A stretch of DNA of 64,000 nucleotides from Planctomycetota bacterium (GTDB taxonomy: Bacteria; Planctomycetota; UBA8742; UBA2392), in contig JACKID010000001.1 in assembly GCA_020638675.1 (NCBI GenBank), positions 620,001 through 684,000 on the forward strand. Reading direction: 5' to 3'. Shown here piece after piece: positions 8,787 to 17,028 of the stretch (positions are counted from its first letter, which is position 1; each line of letters starts with the position of its first letter). The notes beneath the pieces are model-generated. The model saw only the letters and a list, made by a program, of their open reading frames with translations. It had not been told where the DNA came from and made no database searches. The translations under genes were made by a program, and so were the position numbers.

Positions 8787-9706
8787 CCAGCCCCTTTCGC
8801 CGTAGCTTGACGCTACGATGCAGCGTCCCAGAGACACCTGGCGGCCTTGTCCATCAAGTACTGCGCCGCGCAGCCGAAGAGTTTCACGATTGGGAACTCG
8901 GGATAGCGGCGAAGGAAGGGCGCGGACGGCAAGGTGTCCACCGGCTCATTGCCAGCGCTGACGAGGTCGTGCTGTCCTATCGTGCCCTGCTGCGAAGTAT
9001 CGGAGCGACAGGGCAGCGACTTTCGTGCATGCGGGACGGTGACGGCTCTTGGATTCTTGAGTTTGACGGCACCGGGGCTGATCCAGAGCTCCAACTCTAC
9101 ACTGTCCTGCAAAAACTCCAGTCCGGCGTAGCGGGCGGCTTGCAATTCCAAAGTTGGTTGGTCTTGCCGCCGCCGAATGTCGAACTCTTCATCGCAGTAC
9201 CCTCAGAGACCTGCGAACTCTTCGCTGCCGAGGGTCGATTTAGTATCGATCCTCAGGTCAAGCGTCCGGGCCATCGGGTCCTACATGCGGCGCGGATGAC
9301 GGCGCACTTGGCGATTCATGAAACACCGATTCCGCTTGAATTCGTGATCCTTCAACCCACCGGTCGGCGCAATCGGACCGGATGGGTTGCCAAGGCGCAG
9401 TGGACGTTCCGACTGCGGCCAAATAGTTCCTACCCGATTCATCGTTGTCCTGGGCTCCCACCGGACCTCGGCCCGTGGGGTTGGTGGTACGTGGCATCCG
9501 GCATCTGCAAGAGTGCTCACGATGTGTACCTCCAACTTGGCTGCGTTCCGCCCCCTCCGCAATGGAAGGCAGTCCCCTTGGACTTCTCGCAAGCACCGCG
9601 CCCCGCCTGTGGTCGCTTGATTGGCAGGGAGCAACCGCAGCAGCAAGTACTCACAAGCGGGCAGTGTGTCCGCACAACATTTCAGGTACTTTCACAGGAG
9701 CTGTAG
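8783..9706 (+). CDS. Unknown protein, paralogue of its upstream neighbour
   Basis: 307 residues, function unknown. The start overlaps the previous stop as ATGA and has a strong AAGGAGGGGG ribosome site. Two collinear blocks align with the upstream protein (ADPELQLYTVLQKLQ... and PPPPQWKAVPLDFSQAPRPACG...), so the pair arose by an old duplication. Several Trp and Gly residues sit near WGWWYVASGICKSAHDVY (~232). No catalytic motif is evident. The two may form a heteromer, by analogy with other fused or coupled paralogue pairs. Confidence 0.68.
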   Translation: MTSPFRRSLTLRCSVPETPGGLVHQVLRRAAEEFHDWELGIAAKEGRGRQGVHRLIASADEVVLSYRALLRSIGATGQRLSCMRDGDGSWILEFDGTGADPELQLYTVLQKLQSGVAGGLQFQSWLVLPPPNVELFIAVPSETCELFAAEGRFSIDPQVKRPGHRVLHAARMTAHLAIHETPIPLEFVILQPTGRRNRTGWVAKAQWTFRLRPNSSYPIHRCPGLPPDLGPWGWWYVASGICKSAHDVYLQLGCVPPPPQWKAVPLDFSQAPRPACGRLIGREQPQQQVLTSGQCVRTTFQVLSQEL

Positions 9707-9708
9707 AA

Positions 9709-10122
9709 ATGATGGGCAACAATTACGAATCGTTTCATCCGGAATGCCTGGAGGATGAGGCGCAACTGCTGTTTGATCTAGGCTACTGCATTCTTCCCAC
9801 AGGCGAGGGCAAGCTGTCCGTGGAAACACCGAATGGTACGGAAGCATTGTCCGAGTTGGAGTTCGCGGTCGGTCACGCGAAGGAGCAGCTATTCGACGAC
9901 CTCCTGCATGACCGCGTGCCGCGCGAAGTGAAGGAGCGGGCGTCCTTCTGGCCTGCACTTGATGGACTCTTCGGGGAGGACACTGAGTACCAACGATACC
10001 GTCATGCTCTCCGCAACATGGAGTACGAGAAAGAGGTACTCGACGACATGTCACTTCGGGCAAAACCCGGCACCATGCGGGAGCAATTGGAAGACGCTTT
10101 GGGCTGGTACATTGAAGGCTAA
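9709..10122 (+). CDS. Small acidic unknown protein
   Basis: 137 residues, acidic, starting MMGNNYESFHPECLEDEAQ, with no motif I recognise. AGGAG lies 8 nt upstream of ATG 9709, and the previous gene stops 2 nt before that ATG. It is the last gene of the operon that begins with the excisionase-like gene. A long hairpin follows 32 nt after the stop. Confidence 0.65.
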   Translation: MMGNNYESFHPECLEDEAQLLFDLGYCILPTGEGKLSVETPNGTEALSELEFAVGHAKEQLFDDLLHDRVPREVKERASFWPALDGLFGEDTEYQRYRHALRNMEYEKEVLDDMSLRAKPGTMREQLEDALGWYIEG

Positions 10123-10153
10123 TGGACGCAAGATGTTCGAAGTGTGAGTTGCT

Positions 10154-10186
10154 ACAAGCCCGCGAAGCTCAGCTTCGCGGGCTTGT
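10154..10186 (+). terminator. Terminator-like perfect hairpin
   Basis: 16-bp perfect stem, ACAAGCCCGCGAAGCT then its reverse complement, around a single-base loop. It closes the operon 7472-10122. There is no T tract, so it may act as a bidirectional or Rho-assisted stop. Confidence 0.75.
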
Positions 10187-10285
10187 GTAAATCATACTTA
10201 GAATAAGTGAGAATACTGTAAAAGAGCCTTCGCATGTACTGTCTCAGTCGTGTAGGTGTTCTGACTCCTCACGGCGGAGACTTCC

Positions 10286-10960
10286 ATGATCCGACTTCAT
10301 GCAAACTATGGGCGTAAGGCCCCGGGCGATTCTCAGTATTCGAGTGTGCAGGCATCCGCCAGCATCGACTTCGAGATCGCCGACGGTGAGATCGGTGAAA
10401 TCCGTACTCGGCTGTCAGGCGCGTGGGCGATGTTGCGTGACGCTGTTGAGGCTGAGCTTGCTCATCAGCAGAGCGGGAACCACGTCACCAATCGCCTCAA
10501 CCCAGACCCGTACAACCCCGCCCTGCCCTTCGGGCACAATCCCGGTCAGACGTTCCAGCAGAACCACCATGCCTACCCCGGAAACGGAAATGGCCACGGT
10601 GGCAACGGTCACCACGGTCACGGTGTTCCCGCACCCTACCCCGGTGTTCCCCATCACGGAGCGCCGAGCAACGGGAACGGAAACCAGAACGGCAACGGGT
10701 ACAACAACAACGGCATTGGCGCTCCGCCGTTTAGCCCGAATGCTCAGGTTGCCGCTCCCGCTGCTGTTTCGAATCCAAACCCGGATGCCAGGGCGACCAA
10801 AAAACAAGTTGGCTTTTTGCTGGCCACGGCGCGACGCACCCGCAACTGGGCAGCGGATCAAGTCAAAGGCTGGGTAAACCAGCAGTTCGGTTGCGCGCTG
10901 AATGACCTCACCAAGAAACAAGCCAGCGAGCTCATCGATGCCCTGCAAGGGCGCAACTAG
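10286..10960 (+). CDS. Gly/Asn/His-rich linker protein with phage/plasmid-type C-terminal domain
   Basis: 224 residues in three parts. The N-terminal ~65 residues (QYSSVQASASIDFEIADG) look like short domains seen in phage and plasmid proteins. The middle (~90-150) is low-complexity, rich in Gly, Asn and His. The last ~55 residues (ATKKQVGFLLATARR ... LTKKQASELIDALQ) match a small helical domain that in phage and plasmid genomes often accompanies recombination proteins. The next two genes, a Cas4/RecB-like nuclease and a DUF932 protein, support a role in DNA recombination or end processing. That role is inferred. The start ATG lies after an AT-rich intergenic region. Confidence 0.65.
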   Translation: MIRLHANYGRKAPGDSQYSSVQASASIDFEIADGEIGEIRTRLSGAWAMLRDAVEAELAHQQSGNHVTNRLNPDPYNPALPFGHNPGQTFQQNHHAYPGNGNGHGGNGHHGHGVPAPYPGVPHHGAPSNGNGNQNGNGYNNNGIGAPPFSPNAQVAAPAAVSNPNPDARATKKQVGFLLATARRTRNWAADQVKGWVNQQFGCALNDLTKKQASELIDALQGRN

Positions 10961-10967
10961 AGCGACC

Positions 10968-10980
10968 GAAACCTTGCTAG
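10968..10980 (+). promoter_or_regulatory. GAAACCTTGCTAG motif upstream of the Cas4-like gene
   Basis: Exact 13-mer shared with 13908-13920, 14951-14963 and 17113-17125, with a close variant at 5594-5606. It ends 17 nt before the ATG at 10998. It does not sit at a constant distance from a recognisable -35 box, so it may be an operator or leader element rather than a -10. Confidence 0.5.
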
Positions 10981-10997
10981 AAAACGGAGTCTTCGCG

Positions 10998-11831
10998 ATG
11001 CCACATCAAATCACGAACGAGGCCCCCGCGTTGCCACACGTCTCGCACACGAGGCTCTCAACGTGGCTCGACTGCCCGAAAAAGTACGAGTACAGCTACG
11101 TGCTGGAGGCCGAGGAGGATGGCACCAGTGTTCCGTTGGTGTTCGGCTCCGCGATTCACGAGGCGGTTGCTGCTTTCTTTGAGGGCCTCAAAGCAAAGGC
11201 ACCCTTGATCCTCGACGAGGTTCATGCGGTGTTTGAGCGAGCCTTTGCGGATGAAGTCTACGTGGCCGAAACAATGGGATGCCCCATGGAGTGGGGCGAC
11301 ACCAACTTTGAGGAGACCGTCGAGAAGGGCCAGAAGATGCTCGCGTGCTTCGTTGACAAGGTTGATCGCGACCTAGACGTCATGCACACCGAGTACGCCT
11401 TCGACGTGAAGACTCCCGAGGGTTGCGTGCTCAAGGGCTTCATGGATTGCGTCGTCCGCACGGGTGAGAACAGCTTCAAGATCATCGAGCTCAAGACGGC
11501 CAAGCGAACCTACACCCAGGACCGTTTGCTCTACGACCTTCAGCCAACCGTCTACATCGCTGCCCTGCGCGAGATCGTACCCGAAGCCGACAAGATCGAA
11601 TTCGAGTACTGGCTGTTGATGAAGACCAAGGAGCCGGACCTCAAGATTTTGCCAGTGGTCCGAAACGCCGGCGACCTTCAGGAACTCAAGGATACCATCC
11701 GCGGATACTTGCTAGGAATCAGCACGGGCGCGTTTCCCCGTCGTCGCGGATGGCTGTGCGACTACTGCGGCTACGCGAAGGCCTGCCGAGCCTCATGCGA
11801 TCAACCACAGAGCCAGCAAACCGGTAGTTGA
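10998..11831 (+). CDS. PD-(D/E)XK nuclease, Cas4/RecB-like with Fe-S cysteines
   Basis: 277 residues. The catalytic core shows Asp in LKGFMDCVV (~149) and the E-x-K in KIIELKTAK (~165). A Cys in TWLDCPKKYEYSY (~24) plus C-terminal LCDYCGYAKAC...C (~254-267) make the four-cysteine 4Fe-4S set of Cas4/AddB-type nucleases. The family degrades or trims DNA ends; with the flanking phage-type genes it probably serves recombination of the element. No other Cas gene or CRISPR array is present, so a CRISPR role is unlikely. ATG 10998 is chosen because the conserved fold begins directly after it; upstream in-frame codons overlap the preceding gene. Confidence 0.85.
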   Translation: MPHQITNEAPALPHVSHTRLSTWLDCPKKYEYSYVLEAEEDGTSVPLVFGSAIHEAVAAFFEGLKAKAPLILDEVHAVFERAFADEVYVAETMGCPMEWGDTNFEETVEKGQKMLACFVDKVDRDLDVMHTEYAFDVKTPEGCVLKGFMDCVVRTGENSFKIIELKTAKRTYTQDRLLYDLQPTVYIAALREIVPEADKIEFEYWLLMKTKEPDLKILPVVRNAGDLQELKDTIRGYLLGISTGAFPRRRGWLCDYCGYAKACRASCDQPQSQQTGS

Positions 11832-11874
11832 CTTTAGCTAGTTTTTACCTGTTTCCAGAACCCAGGAGAGAATC

Positions 11875-12864
11875 GTGCTAGGAACCGAACAAATCCCGAC
11901 GCTTCGGGAGAAGCCCACCCGTACCCTCGACGAACTGCAGGACCTGTTGGCTGACGTAAGCCGGGGTCATCACGACCACATCGTCAGCCCCAAAGACCTC
12001 CACGTTGATGAACGTACCGGCACGCTCGCCATCCGGCCGATCTCCCGGGAATACGACTTCAAGCCGCTGGCCCTGAGTCAGATGGCGACCAAGCTGAACA
12101 TCCCGGGCAACTACCTTCAGCGTTGTCCGTCCGAACTCCGGGCTGCCAACGTCAACCACTGGCTGGAACGCCAGCGGTCCAACCTGCTAGTTCGCTGCGA
12201 TGGCAACCAGGTACGCGCGATCCTTTCCCACCGGTACGCGATCGTGAACAACACGGACATCGTTGCGTGGATGCGTGGCGCGCTCGGTCCAGAGACGAAC
12301 CTCCGCTTCGAGGTCACCGAAGGCTACATGACCATGCACGTCGTGCAGCCAAAGGACTTCTCAGCACGACCTGGAGACCGTTTGAACAACGGTGTTGCCG
12401 TGCGGAACAGTGAAGTCGGGCTGGCGTGTGTCGAGGTTCACGGGCTGATCTACCGACAGATTTGCTTGAACGGATTGATCCTTGCCGGTCGTAACCAGCA
12501 GTGGCGAAAGCGCCACATAGGGAACGGCGACCTTGCCAATCGAGTCAAAGAGGCCGTCGTCCGTCTACGCGATGCCGCCCCAACGGCGATGGAAGGTTTC
12601 ACGGCGCTCCACGGAATCCGCGTGCCCGACATGCCGGGCCTCTTCAAGAAGGTCGCCACCCGGTACTCGCTCACCGAAGCCCAGTTGCAGGCCGTCAGCG
12701 ATGCGTTCGTGATCGAGCCGGGCGACACGATGTATCACGCGGTCAACGCGTTCACGCGAGCGGGCAATGCCGAAACCCTGCCCATCGAGTACCGCCACAA
12801 TCTCCAGGAACTCGGTGGCCGCATCCTCGAAAACAGCACCAACGGAACTGCCTGGCTCAACTAA
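11875..12864 (+). CDS. DUF932 (phage/plasmid-like TIGR03299-type) protein
   Basis: 329 residues beginning at GTG after AGGAG. The order of conserved segments fits the DUF932 family: an N-terminal region ending in LALSQMATKLNIPGNYLQRCP, VRAILSHRYAIVNNTDIV in the centre, GVAVRNSEVGLACVEVHGLIYRQICLNG, and a helical C-terminal half. These proteins are frequent on phages, plasmids and islands, near recombination or anti-restriction genes; their activity is not known. It follows the Cas4-like nuclease by 43 bp and is likely co-transcribed. A four-copy intergenic repeat begins immediately after its stop. Confidence 0.85.
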   Translation: MLGTEQIPTLREKPTRTLDELQDLLADVSRGHHDHIVSPKDLHVDERTGTLAIRPISREYDFKPLALSQMATKLNIPGNYLQRCPSELRAANVNHWLERQRSNLLVRCDGNQVRAILSHRYAIVNNTDIVAWMRGALGPETNLRFEVTEGYMTMHVVQPKDFSARPGDRLNNGVAVRNSEVGLACVEVHGLIYRQICLNGLILAGRNQQWRKRHIGNGDLANRVKEAVVRLRDAAPTAMEGFTALHGIRVPDMPGLFKKVATRYSLTEAQLQAVSDAFVIEPGDTMYHAVNAFTRAGNAETLPIEYRHNLQELGGRILENSTNGTAWLN

Positions 12865-12955
12865 GGGGTCCGGTGGGGCAGAAACCGTGCCATACGGGTT
12901 CGAGACATCGCGCAGAATCTCGAACCACGGCCGGGTTGGTGTGTTGGGTTGTCGC
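12865..12955 (+). repeat. Structured intergenic repeat, copy 1 (subtype A)
   Basis: About 91 bp sharing most positions with 13534-13626, including GAAACCG, ACGGGTTCGAGAC, TCGCGCAGAAT and GGTGTGTTGGGT. It begins directly after the DUF932 stop and lies ahead of the 13061 gene. CATAC near the start can pair with GTGTG near the end, and an internal TCGCG/CGA hairpin is possible. Confidence 0.65.
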
Positions 12956-13060
12956 GAATCGAGACTCGGGCGGATAGGCCGGGAGCGAATTCATAGTTGT
13001 TGTTTCAAACCGCAAATAGCTGCAGCCGTCACTTCGATGGCAAACCGAAAAGGAGCAGCT

Positions 13061-13402
13061 ATGTCGGACGTAATCAAGCACGTTGGTGTAGTAGATCGTG
13101 TTTACCGGGAAATATACCACGACGGAGAGTTTGACGTGGTGGTAGCTACTACCGACGACGGTGAAAGAACCGGCGAATTCGTAAGCCTCAAGTCGTTTGC
13201 AACGTACTGCGGGTTGACGGTCTGGGATATCACTGGCGAGGCGGTGAAACGCGGCTATTCCTACTACTACGTCGGCCCAGCGGTGGGCGGCGTTTGCCTG
13301 CATCGAGAAGATTTCGAAAGAATGAAGCTGTGGTGCATTCGTGAGGGTATGAAGAAACTTCTTCGCAAGGCAAGAGCAAGAAGGGTGAAGCGTAAGACTT
13401 GA
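13061..13402 (+). CDS. Small basic unknown protein
   Basis: 113 residues with an excellent AAAAGGAG ribosome site 6 nt before ATG 13061. The middle (SLKSFATYCGLTVWDITGEAVKRGYSYYYVG) could be a small helix-turn-helix or winged fold but I cannot assign it. The C-terminus is very basic (KKLLRKARARRVKRKT), like several other island proteins. Its upstream sequence CATAGTTGTTGT at ~12991 is also found ahead of the 33366 gene, so the two may share control. A strong hairpin follows the gene. Confidence 0.6.
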   Translation: MSDVIKHVGVVDRVYREIYHDGEFDVVVATTDDGERTGEFVSLKSFATYCGLTVWDITGEAVKRGYSYYYVGPAVGGVCLHREDFERMKLWCIREGMKKLLRKARARRVKRKT

Positions 13403-13452
13403 ATAGGCCACGGCTTCGATTGAGAGGCTAAGAGGGTTACGATTCCAAACAT

Positions 13453-13480
13453 CCTCCCGGAGCGGGTCCGCTCCGGGAGG
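13453..13480 (+). terminator. Strong GC-rich terminator-like hairpin
   Basis: Perfect 12-bp stem CCTCCCGGAGCG / CGCTCCGGGAGG with a GGTC loop, 50 bp after the 13061-13402 gene. Confidence 0.75.
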
Positions 13481-13533
13481 TGTCCTGTCGACCTAGATCG
13501 CTCGAAACACACAGCGCAGCTTGGCAGAACAAT

Positions 13534-13626
13534 AAAGGGGCGGGCGGCGCCGAAACCGGTCCTTACGGGTTCGAGACTTCGCGCAGAATCGCGAATCTAG
13601 GCCGGGTGGTGTGTTGGGTCGTTGCC
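13534..13626 (+). repeat. Structured intergenic repeat, copy 2 (subtype A)
   Basis: About 93 bp; collinear with copy 1 at 12865-12955. It holds the clearest inner hairpin, TTCGCG-CAGAAT-CGCGAA, and the conserved GGTGTGTTGGGTCG end. It lies upstream of the phosphatase-fold gene at 13695. Confidence 0.65.
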
Positions 13627-13694
13627 GTTTTGAAGCGGGTAAAACGGCGGTGCGTTCCTCTTGTCTGAGGTCGTGATCCTTGACGGAGGTATGC

Positions 13695-14528
13695 ATGCCC
13701 GATCAACCCATCATCGCAGTTCCGGACATCCATGGGGGAGCGCAACGGCTGGAACGCTTGCTCGACCTTGTTCACCGCCATTGGCCTTCAGCCAAGCTGG
13801 TGTTCCTCGGCAACTACATCAACCACGGCCCGGATTCTGCGGACGTGCTTCGGATTGTCCGGCAGCACGTTGAGCGAGGGCACATTGCCTTGCGGGGCGC
13901 GGCCGAAGAAACCTTGCTAGATTTTGCCCTTGGCGTGGATGAACGGCTGTTGTCCCGAGACGCCGGCGGCTGGCAGACGTTGCGATCCATTGAGCGAGAG
14001 GCTGGAAGGTGGTTCGACGAGCCAGCTTCGTTGGCGAGCTACCTCAGACAGACCGGCATACTTGACTGGCTGGAAAACCTCCCGGTGTTCTGGCGAGAAG
14101 GAAATCTGGTGTTCTCACCAGCGCCTGTACCCGGTGATTGCTGGAATCGAAAGGGTGAACCAGAGCGTATCCTAGCACTCAATGGAAGCGTCGGGGGGCT
14201 TGATGAAGAGGCCTATGCCCACCAACTCGGAGCACCGGTTGATTGCTTTGCCGTCTGCGGAAGCGAACGAGTGCTTCCGCGTCGTCATCGCGACGGAACG
14301 TCCGCTCCCATCCCGGACGCCAAGACGCCCGTTATCGCATTCGTCACGGACAAGGGCGACATCCTACGGGCAGGAGAAGCCACCCACTGGCCGAAGGACT
14401 GCGGCAACTTCGGCCCCATGCTGTTTTCGCACGGTCTCTATCTCGACTGCGGATGCGGAAGCCATGACGACGGACCGTTGGTTGCTGCCATTCTTCGTTC
14501 CATGGCCGCTTCCTACACAGTACCGTAG
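13695..14528 (+). CDS. Degenerate PPP-family (Ap4A hydrolase/protein phosphatase-like) metallophosphatase fold
   Basis: 277 residues. The order and spacing match PPP-type metallophosphatases, but most ligands are replaced: PDIHG (10-14, normally GDxHG, Asp and His kept), GNYINHG (39-45, normally GDxVDRG), LRGAAEE (66-72, normally LRGNHE), FSPAPVPG where VHAG is usual, and VCGSERVLP where GHTP is usual. LDCGCG near the end replaces the family IDTGC. It therefore probably lacks hydrolase activity and may bind a nucleotide or protein instead. ATG 13695 has GGAGGT 4 nt upstream; a TTG at 13680 and an out-of-frame ATG at 13691 are less likely. An exact copy of GAAACCTTGCTAG lies inside it at 13908. 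Confidence 0.72.
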   Translation: MPDQPIIAVPDIHGGAQRLERLLDLVHRHWPSAKLVFLGNYINHGPDSADVLRIVRQHVERGHIALRGAAEETLLDFALGVDERLLSRDAGGWQTLRSIEREAGRWFDEPASLASYLRQTGILDWLENLPVFWREGNLVFSPAPVPGDCWNRKGEPERILALNGSVGGLDEEAYAHQLGAPVDCFAVCGSERVLPRRHRDGTSAPIPDAKTPVIAFVTDKGDILRAGEATHWPKDCGNFGPMLFSHGLYLDCGCGSHDDGPLVAAILRSMAASYTVP

Positions 14529-14821
14529 CCATAGAGCAGGGCCGAATTCACTGTGCCTACTCAAGGCACAAGCGGCCGGTGACCGCGAACATTCCAACAA
14601 CTTGCAGCACCACACGACACGTTCACGCGGACTGTGTTCTCCTGCCATGCATCAGTGGTACGATGGGGTGCGACATGACGTCAGCGACCTCTGTGGCTGG
14701 CTGAGAACAATCAAGGAGACAGGAGCCCGGCACAAGTACGGGCACCACGAGAACAAGGCAACGTAGCGCCAAAACTTCGTTTCTGCGGCCAGCTCAAACC
14801 CGCCAGGTTTTTTCGAAGACC
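14529..14821. other. Intergenic stretch, no gene seen
   Basis: About 290 bp between the phosphatase-fold gene and the next hairpin. Open frames here lack ribosome sites and recognisable protein features. I see no repeat or RNA structure. Confidence 0.5.
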
Positions 14822-14863
14822 GCAGATGCGTGCGGCGCCCCGATTGGGGCGTCCCGCGTCTGC
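14822..14863 (+). terminator. Two-tier hairpin terminator
   Basis: Outer stem GCAGATGCG / CGCGTCTGC (one G-T pair) and inner stem GGCGCCCC / GGGGCGTC with a GATT loop, followed by TTCTTC. It separates the left half of the island from the defence-like cargo. Confidence 0.72.
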
Positions 14864-14950
14864 TTCTTCATGGGCTCCTGGCGGGGCCTGAGCTGGGGTA
14901 GCGTGTGGGCGCTCCTCCCCTTTAAGAGCATTCCTACGCTCTACCCGGCT

Positions 14951-14963
14951 GAAACCTTGCTAG
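14951..14963 (+). promoter_or_regulatory. GAAACCTTGCTAG motif upstream of the PD-(D/E)XK gene
   Basis: Exact 13-mer followed by TTCC, as at 17113, ending 35 nt before ATG 14999. TACGCT lies 12 nt upstream where 17113 has TATACT, so the motif could fall just downstream of a -10 box. Confidence 0.5.
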
Positions 14964-14998
14964 TTCCGCGACGTTTGCCGATGCCTACTGGAGGCAGG

Positions 14999-16420
14999 AT
15001 GAACGTACGCGAAGCACTCAACCACTTGCTAGCCTCGCCGCTGTTTGCGCGATACGAGGCAGCACTTCAGCACAACTCGATCTTTGACGTGCTGGCGGTT
15101 GGTACCCGAGAGGTTAGCCATGCTGCTTTCCTTCGGTGGCTGATGAACCCGCAGGAAGGGCACGGAGCCGGCGACGTGCCTTTACGGTTGTTTCTCATGC
15201 GGGCCGCGTCGAAGGCAAGTCCCGAAGGCGGCGCGGTCAGCCCCTTGGACGTAGACCTGCTAGATTTCGATGGAGCAAGTGCCGAGTGTGAGGTGCACGT
15301 CACCGGCATGGTCAACGGCAAGGACACGCCGGGCAGGCTCGACATCCTTGTTACGTTGCCGGGTGCGGAAGGGTCAACGCAACCGCTGCTGATCGTCGAG
15401 CACAAGGTGTATGCGGAGCAAAGTGGCCAGCAAACCGAGGTCTACAAGGACTGGGCATCAAAGAACCCGCTCAATCAGCCGCAGCTTGACGGAGTCCGCC
15501 AGCCGCTGCTGACTTATGTTTGCCCCGACATCACGTTGCAGAGTGCTCCACCGGTTGAGCCGTTCATTGTGATCGAGTACGCGGACTTGTCCGGGTGGCT
15601 GGATGATGTGCTCGCACATGCCGGTGTTTCTGAACGGGCGAGGTTCCTCATCAACGAGTACAAAGCCTGCCTCATCAGGCGCGATCTCTTCGACAATCCC
15701 CAGGCTCGTGAACGCCAGGAAGAACTTGAAAGCGACAAGCAGTGCTCCGAAGCGATCAAGACGCTGAAGGCCAGTCCGACCGAACTGCGGGGCTTCGACG
15801 GTCACGTGAACCGTCACGCGAAGGCGTTCAAGAGACTCGGGATTGTCCTCAGTCGCGTGGCTTCTCGCGGTGACGCTGCAACGGTTGTCAGGTTGCGAGA
15901 GCTTGCCGAGCCGGTATTCGCGGGGAGTGACTGGGGTATTCAGGGGGGCACTGGATCGCTGACCGTTTACTACAAGCCCCTTGGGCGCAGTATCCGAGCA
16001 GCCTTTGACGAAGATGAACTCAGCCAGCTCGGAAGCCCTTATCTTCAGTTCTACTTCACCCGCCCGGAGAACGAGGTTGGTGTTCTCGATTTATACGGCG
16101 GGATCGTTGGTGGAACGGCCGATGCGCGAAAACCGATGCAGGAGTGGGTGAAGAACTTTTGCAGTGTTCTGCGGAAGCGTGTTCCCGAAGTCCTCGACAA
16201 CAAGGCAAAGCGGGGCAACGGTATCGCGAAGATCCGTTTCGACTTCCCCGGCATCAAGGAAACCGCAGACGATCAGTCCGAAGTCGTAGACAAGTACGAA
16301 GCGGAGCTCCGCGAGTGTGTGAGCACGATGGAAGCACTCAAGGCCGTCATTGAGCAGTGGGGAGCTACCGATCTCCTGCCTTCGATCAAGACCAACTTTA
16401 CTGGAGTAAGCCCAAATTGA
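14999..16420 (+). CDS. PD-(D/E)XK nuclease superfamily protein (PDDEXK_4-like)
   Basis: 473 residues. The N-terminal third has the family pattern: VGTREVSHAAFLRWLMNP (~36), then GRLDILVTLPG with the catalytic Asp (~115), LLIVEHKVYA with Glu-x-Lys (~134), and GQQTEVYKDW. The remainder is a mixed domain that could recognise the target. Such proteins occur often in defence islands as stand-alone nucleases; substrate unknown. GGAGG precedes ATG 14999, which discards a 43-residue upstream extension. It opens the cargo block after the hairpin at 14822. Confidence 0.82.
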   Translation: MNVREALNHLLASPLFARYEAALQHNSIFDVLAVGTREVSHAAFLRWLMNPQEGHGAGDVPLRLFLMRAASKASPEGGAVSPLDVDLLDFDGASAECEVHVTGMVNGKDTPGRLDILVTLPGAEGSTQPLLIVEHKVYAEQSGQQTEVYKDWASKNPLNQPQLDGVRQPLLTYVCPDITLQSAPPVEPFIVIEYADLSGWLDDVLAHAGVSERARFLINEYKACLIRRDLFDNPQARERQEELESDKQCSEAIKTLKASPTELRGFDGHVNRHAKAFKRLGIVLSRVASRGDAATVVRLRELAEPVFAGSDWGIQGGTGSLTVYYKPLGRSIRAAFDEDELSQLGSPYLQFYFTRPENEVGVLDLYGGIVGGTADARKPMQEWVKNFCSVLRKRVPEVLDNKAKRGNGIAKIRFDFPGIKETADDQSEVVDKYEAELRECVSTMEALKAVIEQWGATDLLPSIKTNFTGVSPN

Positions 16421-16482
16421 CGGGGCTAGTCCCCTGTCTACGTGCAAGACCTTCCAGTTCGTTACACACCTAAGGAGAGGCA

Positions 16483-16710
16483 ATGAACGCGACACGACTC
16501 ATTGGAATCGTGCTAGGAATGGCCGCCGGAGCGGGGTTAGGCTACTTCATCTCCCAGAGAACACTGTTTGGTTCCTTCAGATTGGAGCTCTATGTCCTCG
16601 GTGGAGCTGTCGTCGGTGCTGTCCTTGGGTTGATGGTCAAGCCGTCGAAGAAGATGGCAGACCGGCCAGAGGACGGTGCAGACCCCTCAGCAGAATCCGA
16701 AGAAGACTGA
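16483..16710 (+). CDS. Small two-helix membrane protein
   Basis: 75 residues. Two Gly/Ala/Val-rich membrane helices (about 5-24 and 36-54) and an acidic tail ending ADPSAESEED. AAGGAGAGG precedes the ATG. Small membrane proteins of this type can be effectors or anchors in defence loci, but nothing specific shows it here. It lies between a PD-(D/E)XK nuclease and a small ribbon/helix-type protein on the same strand. Confidence 0.68.
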   Translation: MNATRLIGIVLGMAAGAGLGYFISQRTLFGSFRLELYVLGGAVVGAVLGLMVKPSKKMADRPEDGADPSAESEED

Positions 16711-16797
16711 CCGAAGCACCCGGATCGACTTGGCGCGATCAAGCCTTCGTGTTTCGGCAAGCCTCCAGTGTTCTGGTGTTCTAACGGAGGCAAAGCA

Positions 16798-17028
16798 ATG
16801 CAAGACAGCGCATCACGACCACGCGCAACACGTACGGTCAAGATCGGCGATAACCACCACAAGCTTCTCCGCATCCTCGCTGACCTGTTGAAGGTAACCC
16901 AGCAAGAAGCCTTCGAACTCAGCGTCGAACAAACCCTGACTGCCTACCTCGATGGAGAGCCTATCCCCGACCTGCCGTTCAAGCAGTGGCAGCAGACGGC
17001 ACTCCCAACTCCAAACGCCGGCGGCTGA
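16798..17028 (+). CDS. Small possible DNA-binding protein
   Basis: 76 residues, with GGAGG 8 nt upstream of ATG 16798. The N-terminal part (TRTVKIGDNHHKLLRILADLL) resembles a short beta strand followed by two helices, as in ribbon-helix-helix or antitoxin-type proteins. The match is too weak to name a family. It sits just upstream of the type III Res gene and its promoter. Confidence 0.6.
   Translation: MQDSASRPRATRTVKIGDNHHKLLRILADLLKVTQQEAFELSVEQTLTAYLDGEPIPDLPFKQWQQTALPTPNAGG

Noticed and set aside
10998..11831. CRISPR-Cas locus suggested by the Cas4-like nuclease
   Set aside because: No other Cas gene and no regularly spaced direct repeats with spacers in the window; neighbours are phage/plasmid-type.
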